From: JBKBMT01 sp046295655
GTDB lineage: Bacteria; Pseudomonadota; Alphaproteobacteria; Rhodobacterales; Rhodobacteraceae
Assembly: GCA_046295655.1 (NCBI GenBank)
Contig: JBKBMT010000005.1
Span: 10,906-74,905 of the forward strand
Direction of reading: 5' to 3'
Length of the DNA stretch: 64,000 nucleotides
The translations under genes were made by a program, and so were the position numbers. The notes beneath the pieces are model-generated. The model saw only the letters and a list, made by a program, of their open reading frames with translations, was not told the origin of the DNA and searched no databases. Shown here one piece after another: positions 17,727 to 26,986 of this stretch; positions within the stretch are counted from its first letter, which is position 1; each line of letters starts with the position of its first letter.

Positions 17727-19886
17727 ATGACGGGCAGAGGCACGGGCCGGCAGCCACTCGTGGCCCCGCGACGCGGCGGCAAGTCGCCGCCGACGCCGGT
17801 GCGGAGTCGCAGGCGCGCGCCGCGTGGCCCGCGCCGGCGTGGCCCTCTCGGTTTCCTGGCGGCGCTTGTGGGCGGGCTGTTCCGCCTGGTCGGGCGCGTG
17901 ATCTGGGGCGTCACCTGGCGCGTCGCCACTGTGGCCACCCTGGTCGTCGGTGCCGCCACATTCTATTTCTACGCCCAGTTGCCCGAGGCCCGGGCCCTTC
18001 TGGACGGCCGCAACCGCGGCTCGGTCACGATGCTTGACCATGAGGGCGAGGTCTTTGCCTGGCGGGGCGAAACCTTCGGCGGGCATATCGCGGCATCCAG
18101 CGTGTCGCCGCATCTGCGCAACGCGGTGGTGGCGACCGAGGACAAGCGGTTCTACAGCCATCTCGGCATCTCGCCGCGCGGCATCGCCAGCGCCGTCCGA
18201 ATCAACCTGCGCGAGGGTCGCGGACCGTTTTCGGGCAACGGCGGATCGACCATTACGCAGCAGGTGGCGAAGCTTCTGTGCCTCGGGGTCCCCTACGACC
18301 CGACCACATGGAAATCGGAGGCGGACTACGAGGCGGACTGCCGGCGCGGCTCGATCTGGCGCAAGCTGAAGGAAGTGCCCTATGCCTTCGCGCTGGAGGC
18401 CAGATACTCCAAGGAAGAGATCCTGACGATCTATCTCAACCGGGCCTATCTCGGTGCCGGCGCGCGGGGATTCGAGGCGGCGGCACAACGCTATTTCGGC
18501 AAGTCGGCAGCACAGGTGAACCCGGCCGAGGCGGCGATGCTGGCGGGCCTGCTGGTCGCGCCATCCTACTTTGCGCCGACCCGCAGCCTGGAACGGGCCC
18601 AGGGGCGGGCCAATGTCATCCTCGGACTGATGGCCGAACAGGGGTATCTGACACCGGCGCAGCTGGCCGAGGCGCGGGCAAACCCTGCCCGTCTGTCCGT
18701 CGCCGCCGAACAGCGCGCGGGCGGGTATTTCGCCGACTGGGTGATGGAAACGGTGCCGTCCTTCCTCGCCCGCGCGACCACCGAGGACGTGATCATCCAC
18801 ACCACGCTCGACCGGCATCTGCAGAAGGCGGCCGAGGATGCGCTGGCACATGTCTTTGCCACCAAGGTCCGCGACGGGTCGAAGGCACAGGCGGCGGTCG
18901 TCGTCATGTCGTCCGACGGGGCGGTGCGGGCGATGGTCGGCGGCCGTGCGACGCAGGTCGCCGGCGCCTTCAACCGGGCGACGCAGGCCAAGCGGCAGAC
19001 CGGTTCCGCCTTCAAGCCCTTCGTCTACGCCGCGGCGCTGGACCTTGGCTATTCCGCCGCCGATTTCGTCGAGGACGCGCCGCTGACCCTGCACGTGCGC
19101 GGCTCGGGTCCGTGGAGCCCGCGCAACTACACGAACGACTACAAGGGGATCGTCACGCTGACGGTCGCCTTGCAGCATTCGCTGAACACTGCCGCGGTGC
19201 GGATTTCCGAGGCCGTGGGCCGCGACAATGTCCGCCGCATCGCCGAGGATTTCGGCATCGTTTCGGACCTGGCAACCGGCCCGGCGCTGGCGCTCGGGGT
19301 GTCGGAGGCGACGCTGCTCGAGATGACCGGCGCCTATGCCGGCATCCTGAACGGCGGCTCGTCGGTCACGCCCTATGGTCTGATCGAGTTGCGGCTTCAG
19401 GGCGAACGCGCGCCGCTGATCACCAGGGTCGGAGGGATCGGCGAACGGGTGATCAGCGAACGCGCGGCGCAGGAACTGACCTACATGATGACCCAGGTCA
19501 TCGAGGCCGGAACCGGCACCCGGGCGCGGCTGCCCGGGCGCGCGACGGCGGGCAAGACCGGCACCACGCAGGCCGCGCGCGATGCCTGGTTCGTAGGGTT
19601 CACCGCCGACTACGTGGCCGGCGTCTGGATGGGATACGACGACAACACGCCGCTGACCGGCGTCACCGGCGGCGGGTTGCCGGCCGAGATCTGGAAGGAG
19701 GTCATGGTGCGCGTCCACGAGGGCCTGCCGGCCCGGCCGCTGCCGATGTATGTGCCCGAGCCGCGGTTGCCGCCCGGATCCGCAACGCCACCGGACTACA
19801 ACCCCTACAGCCCCTACGCGCCCGAACAGTCGCTGGCAGACCGGATCCTGAACGAGGTATTCAGCACGTTCGGCGGTCGCTACTGA
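17727..19886 (+). CDS. Class A penicillin-binding protein (bifunctional glycosyltransferase/transpeptidase)
   Basis: It polymerises and crosslinks peptidoglycan. The 719-residue product starts with a very basic, Pro/Arg-rich cytoplasmic tail (residues 1-40) and one membrane anchor (about 42-85). The glycosyltransferase domain shows VATEDKRFYSH with Glu138 and GNGGSTITQQVAKLL. The transpeptidase domain has SxxK at Ser427-Lys430 (TGSAFKP), SLN at Ser485, and KTG at Lys610 (KTGTTQAARDAWFVG). The order and spacing fit PBP1A/1B-type proteins; the short length lacks the large OB insertion of PBP1A. It is divergent from glnK and convergent with mlaC (four-base gap). Confidence 0.93.
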   Translation: MTGRGTGRQPLVAPRRGGKSPPTPVRSRRRAPRGPRRRGPLGFLAALVGGLFRLVGRVIWGVTWRVATVATLVVGAATFYFYAQLPEARALLDGRNRGSVTMLDHEGEVFAWRGETFGGHIAASSVSPHLRNAVVATEDKRFYSHLGISPRGIASAVRINLREGRGPFSGNGGSTITQQVAKLLCLGVPYDPTTWKSEADYEADCRRGSIWRKLKEVPYAFALEARYSKEEILTIYLNRAYLGAGARGFEAAAQRYFGKSAAQVNPAEAAMLAGLLVAPSYFAPTRSLERAQGRANVILGLMAEQGYLTPAQLAEARANPARLSVAAEQRAGGYFADWVMETVPSFLARATTEDVIIHTTLDRHLQKAAEDALAHVFATKVRDGSKAQAAVVVMSSDGAVRAMVGGRATQVAGAFNRATQAKRQTGSAFKPFVYAAALDLGYSAADFVEDAPLTLHVRGSGPWSPRNYTNDYKGIVTLTVALQHSLNTAAVRISEAVGRDNVRRIAEDFGIVSDLATGPALALGVSEATLLEMTGAYAGILNGGSSVTPYGLIELRLQGERAPLITRVGGIGERVISERAAQELTYMMTQVIEAGTGTRARLPGRATAGKTGTTQAARDAWFVGFTADYVAGVWMGYDDNTPLTGVTGGGLPAEIWKEVMVRVHEGLPARPLPMYVPEPRLPPGSATPPDYNPYSPYAPEQSLADRILNEVFSTFGGRY

Positions 19887-19890
19887 GCCG

Positions 19891-20514
19891 TCACATCGCC
19901 CGCAGGTCCGCCGTGAGCGCCGCGATGTCGCCACGGCGGCGGTCCAGCATGGCACCGATCTCGGTCCGTTCGGCCGCCAGCATGTTGACGCCTTCGATGA
20001 TCAGGTTGAAGAACAGCGGCCGGCCACCGCGCTCGGTCACATGCCAGCGCAGGTCGAACGGCGCCTGACCGCGCAGCCGAGCGATCGATGTGACCTCGAA
20101 ATAGTTGCGCAAGGGGCGCGCGCCCGTCACCTCGATCTGGCCGCCGATGAACTCGCGGAACCGCCGGCCGTACTTGCGCGCGATGTAGCGCTGGAAGGCG
20201 GCGGTATAGTCGCGCATCTGCGCGGGGGTGGCCGTGCGGGCGGCGGGCCCCAGCGCGCTGCGGGCGATGGCGGGCACATCGGCACGATTGGCAAAGATGC
20301 GCTCGAAATCCCTCAGCATCGCCTCTTCCGGCTTGCCGGAGTTGATCGTCGCGTTGACCTCGGCCACCAGCTGATCGACCAGTGTCCGCGCATCCGACAG
20401 GCCGAAGGCGGCAGACGGCATCGGCAAGGCCAGCGCGGCGCAGAGGCCCAGGACCACGGCCCGGCGCCCGATCCGGCAACCCTCAGTCGGCGTAGGGATC
20501 CAGAAACTCGTCAT
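19891..20514 (-). CDS. mlaC: MlaC/Ttg2D family phospholipid-binding protein
   Basis: MlaC shuttles phospholipids across the periplasm in the Mla lipid-asymmetry system. The 207-residue product has a signal-like N-terminus with Arg-Arg before a hydrophobic core (GRRAVVLGLCAALALPMPSA), followed by the MlaC domain: NSGKPEEAMLRDFERIFANRADV, YTAAFQRYIARKYGRRFREF, and ending VNMLAAERTEIGAMLDRRRGDI. The ATG at 20514 makes it overlap the end of mlaA by 32 bases; a GTG further in would shorten the signal peptide. It is coupled to mlaA. The MlaDEF complex is not in the window. Confidence 0.87.
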   Translation of the reverse strand: MTSFWIPTPTEGCRIGRRAVVLGLCAALALPMPSAAFGLSDARTLVDQLVAEVNATINSGKPEEAMLRDFERIFANRADVPAIARSALGPAARTATPAQMRDYTAAFQRYIARKYGRRFREFIGGQIEVTGARPLRNYFEVTSIARLRGQAPFDLRWHVTERGGRPLFFNLIIEGVNMLAAERTEIGAMLDRRRGDIAALTADLRAM

Positions 20515-21208
20515 CGGCTGCCTCCTGCCCAAGCTCGAAACGGCGGTTCTGCAGATACAGAAGCCGCAACTGCGCATAGCTATCGGCACTTTCGTAGAGG
20601 ATGGAATCCACGCTATCGCCGAAACGGGCGCGGTCACCGAGTTTTGACCCGATCTTGACTGCCCGGGCGACATTCGCCTCGCGCGGGCGCAGGACGGCGC
20701 CCAGCGGGTCGATGATGGCATCCGCCACCCTGCCCAGCATGTCGCGCTCGGTCGACGGGCCCAGCACCGGAAGCTCCAGATAGGCCCCCTCGCCCATGCC
20801 CCAGACGTGCAGCGTCTCGCCGAAATCGGTCTTGCGCCTGTCAAGGCCCATCGCCGTCGCCGGATCGAACAGCCCGCCGACCCCGATGGTCGTGTTCACG
20901 ACGAGGCGCCAGGCGTTGTGCACCGCATCCTCGAACCGGCCCTGAAGGGTCTTGTTAAGTACTTCGGAAGGCAGCGACAGGTTGCGCCCGACATTGCCGA
21001 AACCCGTGCTGACGGCCCCTCCGCCGGCCCCCCCGAAGGCGCGTGACACGGGCCGCGCGACGTTCCGATCCAGTGCCACGTTGAAGGCATGCGTGCGCCG
21101 GTTCTGTTCCTCGTAGGGGTCGAAGATCCCGCTCGGCGCCGGCGCGGAACAGCCCGCAAGGACGAGAAGCAGCGCGGATATGACGGCGAGGGGGTGGAAC
21201 GAAAGCAA
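20483..21208 (-). CDS. mlaA: MlaA (VacJ) outer-membrane lipoprotein
   Basis: MlaA removes phospholipids from the outer leaflet of the outer membrane. The start is best placed at a TTG (21208) with GAAGG seven bases upstream, giving a 241-residue lipoprotein: N-terminal hydrophobic segment and lipobox LAGC with Cys20. Family motifs include FDPYEEQNRRTHAFNVALDR, FFNN-equivalent NLSLPSEVLNKTLQG, NTTIGVGGLFDPATAMGL, DFGETLHVWGMGEGAYLELP, and GPSTERDMLGRVAD. It heads the two-gene mlaA-mlaC unit. The open frame runs further upstream, but that extension is poorly coding and lacks a signal peptide. Confidence 0.9.
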   Translation of the reverse strand: MLSFHPLAVISALLLVLAGCSAPAPSGIFDPYEEQNRRTHAFNVALDRNVARPVSRAFGGAGGGAVSTGFGNVGRNLSLPSEVLNKTLQGRFEDAVHNAWRLVVNTTIGVGGLFDPATAMGLDRRKTDFGETLHVWGMGEGAYLELPVLGPSTERDMLGRVADAIIDPLGAVLRPREANVARAVKIGSKLGDRARFGDSVDSILYESADSYAQLRLLYLQNRRFELGQEAADDEFLDPYAD

Positions 21209-21419
21209 CAGGTAACCTTCGGGCTGCAGTATCTTCGAGGCGTCGCGCGGCGGACGGATTTGCAGGTCAGGGTTTAGCAGCCCGAGTGCCGATGGCAACG
21301 CCGATCGCGCGGGAATGGTCACGGGGCGGCATTTTCTGCCGACCTGCGCGACTTGCGGGACTGTCGGGCGGGGTCGAAACGTATATAGTCTTGGCCGGGC
21401 AGCAAGCGGACCGCAGCGT

Positions 21420-23156
21420 ATGAGCACTCCAGACACGAACCGCGGCCAGGCGGAGCTGAGGGCAGCGCGCGCCGAACACCGGCAACTCTTTCTTGCCGTG
21501 GCACTGTTCAGCGCGCTCGTGAACCTGCTGATGCTCGTTGGCCCGCTCTACATGCTTCAGATCTACGACCGGGTCCTCGGCTCGCAGTCGCAGGAGACGC
21601 TGGTCGCCATGTCGATCCTCGTAACCTTCCTGTTCCTGATGATGGGGATCCTCGACCATGCGCGCAGCCGCGTGACGGCCCGGATCGGCGCAAGGTTCCT
21701 CGACCGGCTGGACCGGCGGGTGTTCTCGGCCTCGGTCCGGGCTTCGGCGATCGTGCCGAACGACACGCAGGCGCTTGCGGCGCAGCGCGATCTCGAATCC
21801 ATCCACCGGCTGCTGACGTCGCCGGTTCTGATGTCCCTCTTCGACCTGCCATTCACCCCGCTGTTCGTTTTTGCGATCTTCCTGTTCCATCCCGCGCTCG
21901 GCGTGCTTGCGCTGATCGGCGGGGCGATCCTGATCGCGATCACGGTGTTGAACCAGATCATGACGAAGCGCCCCCTGGCCGAGGCGTCGGGCAGCTCGAT
22001 GGTCTCCGAGCGGATGTCGGACCAGATCAAGTCCGAGGCCGAACTGGTGCAAAGCCTTGGCATGCGCAGCGCCGCTTTCGAGCGCTGGGGCAAGGCCCGG
22101 CACGAGGCGACCCGGACCGCAATGGCGGCCAACGATATCGGCGGCGGGTTCATGGCGACATCCAAGACCTTCCGGCTGTTCCTGCAATCAGCGATGCTGG
22201 GCCTTGGCGCCTGGTATGTGCTGAAGGGCGAGATCACCGCCGGTGCGATGATTGCGGGGTCGATCCTGCTTGGCCGGGCGCTGGCCCCGATCGAGATGGC
22301 GGTGGGGCAATGGGCCACCGTGCAGCGGGCGCAGGAGGGCTGGACGCGACTTTCGAGCCTCTTGAGCCGGGTGCCGCCCGAGCCGCGGATGACCGCCCTG
22401 CCCCGTCCCCGCGCCCTGCTGGATGTGCAGAACGTGACCGTGACGCCGCCGGGCGAACAGGCCCCGGTGCTGCGTGGGGTCAGCTTCCGTCTGGAACCGG
22501 GTCAGGCGCTTGGCGTGATCGGCCCGTCAGGAGCCGGCAAGACGACGCTTGCCCGGGCGGTCTGCGGCGTCTGGAAACCGATTGCGGGCAAGATCCGACT
22601 GGATGGAGCGGCGCTGGACCAGTACGACCCGGACACGCTGGGCAGCTACATCGGCTATCTTCCGCAGCGGGTGACGCTGTTCGACGGGACCATCGCCGAG
22701 AACATTGCCCGGCTGGCCGCCGAGCCCGACGCCGATGCGGTGGTGAAGGCAGCAAAGAAGGCGGCGGCGCACGACATGATCCTGAAGTTTCCGCAGGGCT
22801 ATGACACCCGCGTCTCGACCGTGGGCAGCCGGCTGTCGGGCGGGCAGCTGCAGCGGATCGGACTCGCACGCGCGATGTATGGCGATCCGGTGCTTCTGGT
22901 CCTGGACGAGCCCAATTCCAACCTCGACAACGAAGGCTCGGTGGCGCTCAATACCGCGATCCGCTCGATGAAGGACGAGGGCAAGGCGGTCATGATCATG
23001 GCCCACAGGCCCGCCGCCATTCAGGAATGCGATGTGCTGCTGGTGCTCGAGAACGGCCAGCGCACTGCATTCGGGCCGCGCGATACCGTGCTGCGCAACA
23101 TGGTCAAGAACCATACGGAGATCCTGCGCCAGGCCGGACCCGGAGGCGTGACATGA
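21420..23156 (+). CDS. Type I secretion system permease/ATPase (PrtD-like ABC exporter)
   Basis: A 578-residue ABC half-transporter that powers export of an unfolded protein through a type I channel. There is no N-terminal C39 peptidase domain; the N-terminus goes straight into membrane spans (FLAVALFSALVNLLMLVGPLYM; YDRVLGSQSQETL is typical of PrtD/LapB-like exporters). The nucleotide-binding domain has Walker A GPSGAGKTT (Lys374), signature LSGGQLQRIGLARAM, Walker B VLLVLDEPNSNLD, and MIMAHRP. The stop overlaps the HlyD start (ATGA). The promoter region shared with mlaA contains a TATATAGT stretch at 21382-21389 but no well-spaced -35. Confidence 0.92.
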   Translation: MSTPDTNRGQAELRAARAEHRQLFLAVALFSALVNLLMLVGPLYMLQIYDRVLGSQSQETLVAMSILVTFLFLMMGILDHARSRVTARIGARFLDRLDRRVFSASVRASAIVPNDTQALAAQRDLESIHRLLTSPVLMSLFDLPFTPLFVFAIFLFHPALGVLALIGGAILIAITVLNQIMTKRPLAEASGSSMVSERMSDQIKSEAELVQSLGMRSAAFERWGKARHEATRTAMAANDIGGGFMATSKTFRLFLQSAMLGLGAWYVLKGEITAGAMIAGSILLGRALAPIEMAVGQWATVQRAQEGWTRLSSLLSRVPPEPRMTALPRPRALLDVQNVTVTPPGEQAPVLRGVSFRLEPGQALGVIGPSGAGKTTLARAVCGVWKPIAGKIRLDGAALDQYDPDTLGSYIGYLPQRVTLFDGTIAENIARLAAEPDADAVVKAAKKAAAHDMILKFPQGYDTRVSTVGSRLSGGQLQRIGLARAMYGDPVLLVLDEPNSNLDNEGSVALNTAIRSMKDEGKAVMIMAHRPAAIQECDVLLVLENGQRTAFGPRDTVLRNMVKNHTEILRQAGPGGVT

Positions 23157-24457
23157 GCAAACTGCGCGAACGCTGGCCGGTCCGCCGGCAGGTGGGCCTT
23201 GGGCTTGCCGCAGCGGCGGTCCTGATCGGCGGCACGATCGGCTGGGGCATGATGTCCGAGATTGCCGGCGCGGTGGTGACATCGGGGCAGATCGAGGTGG
23301 ATCAGAACCGTCAGGTCGTGCAGCATCCGGACGGCGGCATCGTCGAGGCGATCAACGTGACCGAGGGCGCAACGGTCGCGGCAGGTGATGTGCTGATCCG
23401 GCTCGACGGCACCCTGCTGCGGTCCGAGCTTGCGATCGTCGAGAGCCAGTTCTTCGAGGTTCTGGCCCGGCGCGGGCGGCTCGAGGCCGAACGCGCCGGC
23501 GCCGGGACGATCGTCTTCCCGGCCGAGCTTGTGGCCATCGCGGCCGACCGGCCCGAGGTGGCCGAACTGATGGACGGCCAGGCAAGGCTGTTCGAGGCAC
23601 GTGCCGACACGCTTAACCGGCAACTCGAACAGCTGCGCCGCCGCCAGGGGCAGACCCGCAGCCTGATCGACGGGATCGACGCCCAGCGCGAGGCGCTGGA
23701 GCAGCAGCTGGACCTCATCGCCCAGGAGCTTGCCAGCCAGCAGGAGCTTCTGGACAAGGGCCTTGCCCAGGCATCCCGGGTGCTGGCCCTGCAGCGCGAG
23801 GAGGCACGCCTGCGCGGCACGGTGGGGGATCTGACCGCACAGCGCGCACAGGCAGAAGAACGCATCACCGAGACCGAGATCGAGATGCTGCGGCTTGCCT
23901 CGTTCCGGCGCGAGGAAGCCAGCACCCAGTTGCGCGATATCGGCTTCCGGGAACTGGAACTTGCAGAACGACGCCGGGCGCTGGTGGAACGCATCGCCAT
24001 GCTGGAGATCCGGGCACCGGTTTCCGGCATCGTGCTGGGGCTGCGCGCCACCACCCCCCGCATGGTGATCCGCCCGGCCGATCCCATACTGTTCCTGATC
24101 CCGCAGGATCGGCCGCTGGTGATCGCGACGCGCGTGCCGACGGTGCATATCGACCAGGTCCGGGTGGGGCAGGAGGCGAAGCTTCTGTTCTCGGCCTTCT
24201 CGATGCGGACCACGCCGGAACTGCGCGGAACCGTCACCATGGTCTCGCCCGATGTGTTCATCGAGGAGAACAGCGGCTATCCCTACTACCGCGCCGAGAT
24301 CGTGCTGAACGACGGCGAGATCGAGAAACTGGGCAACGTCACGCTGATCCCCGGCATGCCGGTGGAGGCATTCATCCGCACCGACGACCGGACGCCGGTG
24401 GCCTATCTGCTGAAGCCGTTTACGGACTATTTCAACCGGGCCTTCCGGGAAAGCTGA
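23153..24457 (+). CDS. Type I secretion HlyD family periplasmic adaptor (PrtE-like)
   Basis: The membrane fusion protein that joins the ABC exporter to an outer-membrane TolC-type channel. The 434-residue protein has a single N-terminal membrane span (about residues 12-35), a first lipoyl half with QHPDGGIVEAINVTEGATV, a long coiled-coil hairpin (about 130-290, rich in Gln, Glu, Arg and Leu), the second lipoyl half IRAPVSGIVLGLRATT, and a beta-barrel ending PGMPVEAFIRTDDRTPVAYL. It is translationally coupled to the exporter. No outer-membrane protein or RTX substrate follows; the next gene is 59 bp away and unrelated. Confidence 0.93.
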   Translation: MSKLRERWPVRRQVGLGLAAAAVLIGGTIGWGMMSEIAGAVVTSGQIEVDQNRQVVQHPDGGIVEAINVTEGATVAAGDVLIRLDGTLLRSELAIVESQFFEVLARRGRLEAERAGAGTIVFPAELVAIAADRPEVAELMDGQARLFEARADTLNRQLEQLRRRQGQTRSLIDGIDAQREALEQQLDLIAQELASQQELLDKGLAQASRVLALQREEARLRGTVGDLTAQRAQAEERITETEIEMLRLASFRREEASTQLRDIGFRELELAERRRALVERIAMLEIRAPVSGIVLGLRATTPRMVIRPADPILFLIPQDRPLVIATRVPTVHIDQVRVGQEAKLLFSAFSMRTTPELRGTVTMVSPDVFIEENSGYPYYRAEIVLNDGEIEKLGNVTLIPGMPVEAFIRTDDRTPVAYLLKPFTDYFNRAFRES

Positions 24458-24516
24458 GGACGGTTGCCTGCCGGGCGACGATCGCTTAGGCCCATGGCGC
24501 AGACAGGAGGACCGTC

Positions 24517-24984
24517 ATGACCGGAAAGATCGACCGCCGCCTCGGGGAACTGGGCATCATCCTGCCCGACGCGCCGCTGCCGGCCGCAAACTACGTGCCG
24601 ACGGTGGTCAGCGGCAGCATGCTCTATGTCTCGGGGCAGATCTGCATGAAGGACGGCGCGCTGATCCGTGGCCGGCTGGGTGCGGACATGGACGTGGCGG
24701 CCGGGGCCGAGGCGGCGCGTGCCTGCGGGATGGCCCTGATCGCCCAGGCACGGGCGGCACTGGGCGGCGATCTGGACCGCGTGGCCCGGGTGGTGAAACT
24801 GACCGGCTTTGTCAACTCGACCCCCGACTTCACCGATCAGCCGAAGGTCATCAACGGTGCCTCCGATCTGATGGTCGAAGTGTTCGGCGAGGCCGGGCGG
24901 CATGCGCGCTCCGCGGTCTCGGCAGCCTCGCTGCCGCTTGGCGTTGCGGTCGAGGTCGAGGGCATTTTCGAGATCCGGACGTGA
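24517..24984 (+). CDS. RidA/YjgF family protein
   Basis: RidA-like enamine/imine deaminases clear reactive 2-aminoacrylate-type intermediates made by PLP enzymes. The 155-residue product belongs to the longer RidA branch: ANYVPTVVSGSMLYVSGQIC, a central DLDRVARVVKLTGFVNSTPDF, and the C-terminal HARSAVSAASLPLGVAVEVE, whose Arg is the expected substrate ligand. The ATG has an AGGAGG ribosome site. It starts a densely packed five-gene run: its TGA overlaps the next gene's GTG (GTGA). Confidence 0.9.
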   Translation: MTGKIDRRLGELGIILPDAPLPAANYVPTVVSGSMLYVSGQICMKDGALIRGRLGADMDVAAGAEAARACGMALIAQARAALGGDLDRVARVVKLTGFVNSTPDFTDQPKVINGASDLMVEVFGEAGRHARSAVSAASLPLGVAVEVEGIFEIRT

Positions 24985-25754
24985 GCCCACGGTTGCCACC
25001 CGATTTCCTGCGCATCCCGCTTGCGCACCGCGCCCTTCATGACCGCGCCGCCGGCCGGCCCGAGAACAGCCCTGCTGCCGTCCGCGCTGCGGTCGCGGCC
25101 GGCTACGGCATCGAGATCGACCTGCAACTGTCGGCCGATGGCGTGGCGATGGTGTTCCACGACTACGGACTGAAACGGCTCACCGGCGTCGCCGGCGTGC
25201 TGCGCGCCCACACCGCGGCCGACCTCGGGAGGCTGAGCCTCCTTGGCAGTGACGAGGGCATCCCGACGTTCCGCGAGATTCTCGATCTGGTCGGGGGAAA
25301 GGTGCCGCTTCTGGTCGAGATCAAGGATCAGGACGGGCGGATGGGCCCGGACGTCGGGCCGCTGGAGACGGCCGCGGCCCAGGCGGCCCGGGGGTACGAG
25401 GGTCCGCTGGCCTTCATGTCCTTCAACCCGCATTCGGTTGCGGCGATCGCGGCGCGCCTTCCCGACCGACCCTGCGGCCTCGTCACGTCGGCCTACCGGC
25501 CCGAGGACTGGGCGCCGCTGCCCGCAGGACTCTGCGACCGGCTGCGCGAGGCGCCGGATTTCGAGACCTGCGGGGCAAGCTTCATCTCGCACGAATGGCG
25601 CGATCTGTCCCGACCGCGGGTCGCCGAGATCCGGGCGACCGGCGCGCCGGTCCTGTGCTGGACCGTCCGATCTGCCGCCGACGAGGCGCTGGCGCGCCGG
25701 ATCGCCGACAACGTGACCTTCGAGGGCTATGCCGCGGTCATACCCGCGGCTTGA
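24981..25754 (+). CDS. Glycerophosphodiester phosphodiesterase
   Basis: It hydrolyses glycerophosphodiesters to sn-glycerol 3-phosphate and an alcohol. The 257-residue single GDPD domain shows the catalytic set: LAHRALHDRAAGRPENS (His16), YGIEIDLQLSADGVAMVFHD (Glu45, Asp47, His60), and VPLLVEIK with the metal-binding Glu. It has no signal peptide, so it is cytoplasmic and probably acts on lipid breakdown products. The GTG start overlaps the RidA stop, indicating translational coupling. Confidence 0.93.
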   Translation: MSPRLPPDFLRIPLAHRALHDRAAGRPENSPAAVRAAVAAGYGIEIDLQLSADGVAMVFHDYGLKRLTGVAGVLRAHTAADLGRLSLLGSDEGIPTFREILDLVGGKVPLLVEIKDQDGRMGPDVGPLETAAAQAARGYEGPLAFMSFNPHSVAAIAARLPDRPCGLVTSAYRPEDWAPLPAGLCDRLREAPDFETCGASFISHEWRDLSRPRVAEIRATGAPVLCWTVRSAADEALARRIADNVTFEGYAAVIPAA

Positions 25755-25804
25755 TCCGCGCTGCCGGCGCGCCATCTGTGAACCGAACAGCGACGGAGGC
25801 CGCG

Positions 25805-26986
25805 ATGGACGGGGGCGACACGCTGACCGCCGAACTGGCCGGTTCGGTCTCGCAGATCCCGGCCGCTGACTGGGACGCCTGCGCGAACCCGGGCGGAGGC
25901 GTGCCGGAGGATCCGTTCACGACGCACCGGTTCCTGACTGCCCTGGAACGGTCAGGCAGCGTCGGGCACAGGACCGGCTGGCAGCCCTGTCCCGTTGTGG
26001 TGCGCGCGGCCGGGCAGGTCGTCGCCGTCGCGCCGGCATATGCGAAAAGCCACAGTCAGGGCGAATACATCTTCGACCATTCCTGGGCCGATGCCTGGAT
26101 GCGGGCGGGCGGGCGCTACTATCCCAAACTGCAAGTGGCGGTGCCCTTCACCCCGGCCACCGGCCGCCGTTTCCTGACCCGGCCCGGGTGGGCGACGACC
26201 GGACGCGAGGCGATCCTGACCGCGCTGCGCGAGACGGCGCTGCGGTCGGGCCTGTCCTCGGTGCATGTCACCTTCTGCACCGAGGCCGAAACGCAGGGCG
26301 CGGGGCTCCTGCATCGGGTCACCCAGCAGTTCCACTGGTTCAACGCCGGCTACGCGAGCTATGACGATTTCCTGTCCGCGCTGTCGTCGCGCAAGCGCAA
26401 GGCGCTGCGCAAGGAGCGGGCGGTGGCCCAGGGTTTCGGCGGCACCATCCGCCGGCTGAGCGGCGACGATCTGCGGCCGGCGCACTGGGATGCCTTCTGG
26501 CGGTTCTATCAGGATACCGGCTCGCGCAAATGGGGCCGACCCTATCTGACCCGTGCCTTCTTCGACGAGATCCACGCAACCATGCGGCACGACGTGCTGC
26601 TGATCCTCGCCGAGCGCGACGGCCGACCGGTCGCGGGAGCGCTGAACTTCATCGGGCGGTCTGCGCTGTTCGGGCGCTACTGGGGCTGCACCGAACATCA
26701 CCCGTTCCTGCATTTCGAGCTCTGCTATCATCAGGCCATCGACTTTGCCATCGCCCGCGGTCTCGCCCGGGTCGAGGCCGGGGCGCAGGGCGAACACAAG
26801 CTGGCCCGGGGCTATCTTCCGGCACCGGTGCATTCGCTGCACTGGCTGGCCGACCCGGGGTTCAGCGCCGCGGTGGAACGCTATCTGGCGGCCGAGCGTT
26901 CCGCGGTGGGCGAGGAAATCGAGGTCCTGACCGCCTATGGGCCGTTCCGGCGTTGCCGAACGACAGAGGAAGAGAGCGATGGCTGA
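25805..26986 (+). CDS. FemAB-like GNAT acyltransferase (PF04339, peptidogalycan-biosynthesis type)
   Basis: A 393-residue protein of the COG3146 family. The double-GNAT (FemAB-like) fold shows FDHSWADAWMRAGGRYYPKL, VPFTPATGRRFLTRP, FHWFNAGYASYDDFLSALSS, RKRKALRKER, FYQDTGSRKWGRPYLTRAFF, and the C-terminal GAQGEHKLARGYLPAPVHS. Relatives are described as predicted N-acyltransferases; the acceptor is not established. It starts 50 bp after the GDPD gene and overlaps the GST gene by eight bases, so it belongs to the same run. Confidence 0.87.
   Translation: MDGGDTLTAELAGSVSQIPAADWDACANPGGGVPEDPFTTHRFLTALERSGSVGHRTGWQPCPVVVRAAGQVVAVAPAYAKSHSQGEYIFDHSWADAWMRAGGRYYPKLQVAVPFTPATGRRFLTRPGWATTGREAILTALRETALRSGLSSVHVTFCTEAETQGAGLLHRVTQQFHWFNAGYASYDDFLSALSSRKRKALRKERAVAQGFGGTIRRLSGDDLRPAHWDAFWRFYQDTGSRKWGRPYLTRAFFDEIHATMRHDVLLILAERDGRPVAGALNFIGRSALFGRYWGCTEHHPFLHFELCYHQAIDFAIARGLARVEAGAQGEHKLARGYLPAPVHSLHWLADPGFSAAVERYLAAERSAVGEEIEVLTAYGPFRRCRTTEEESDG

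Noticed and set aside
17280..19955. An 891-codon minus-strand frame
   Set aside because: Antisense to the penicillin-binding protein gene, whose catalytic motifs are intact.
21382..21389. TATATAGT as -10 of the secretion operon
   Set aside because: The nearest -35-like TTGCGG is 23-25 bases away, too far for a normal sigma-70 promoter.
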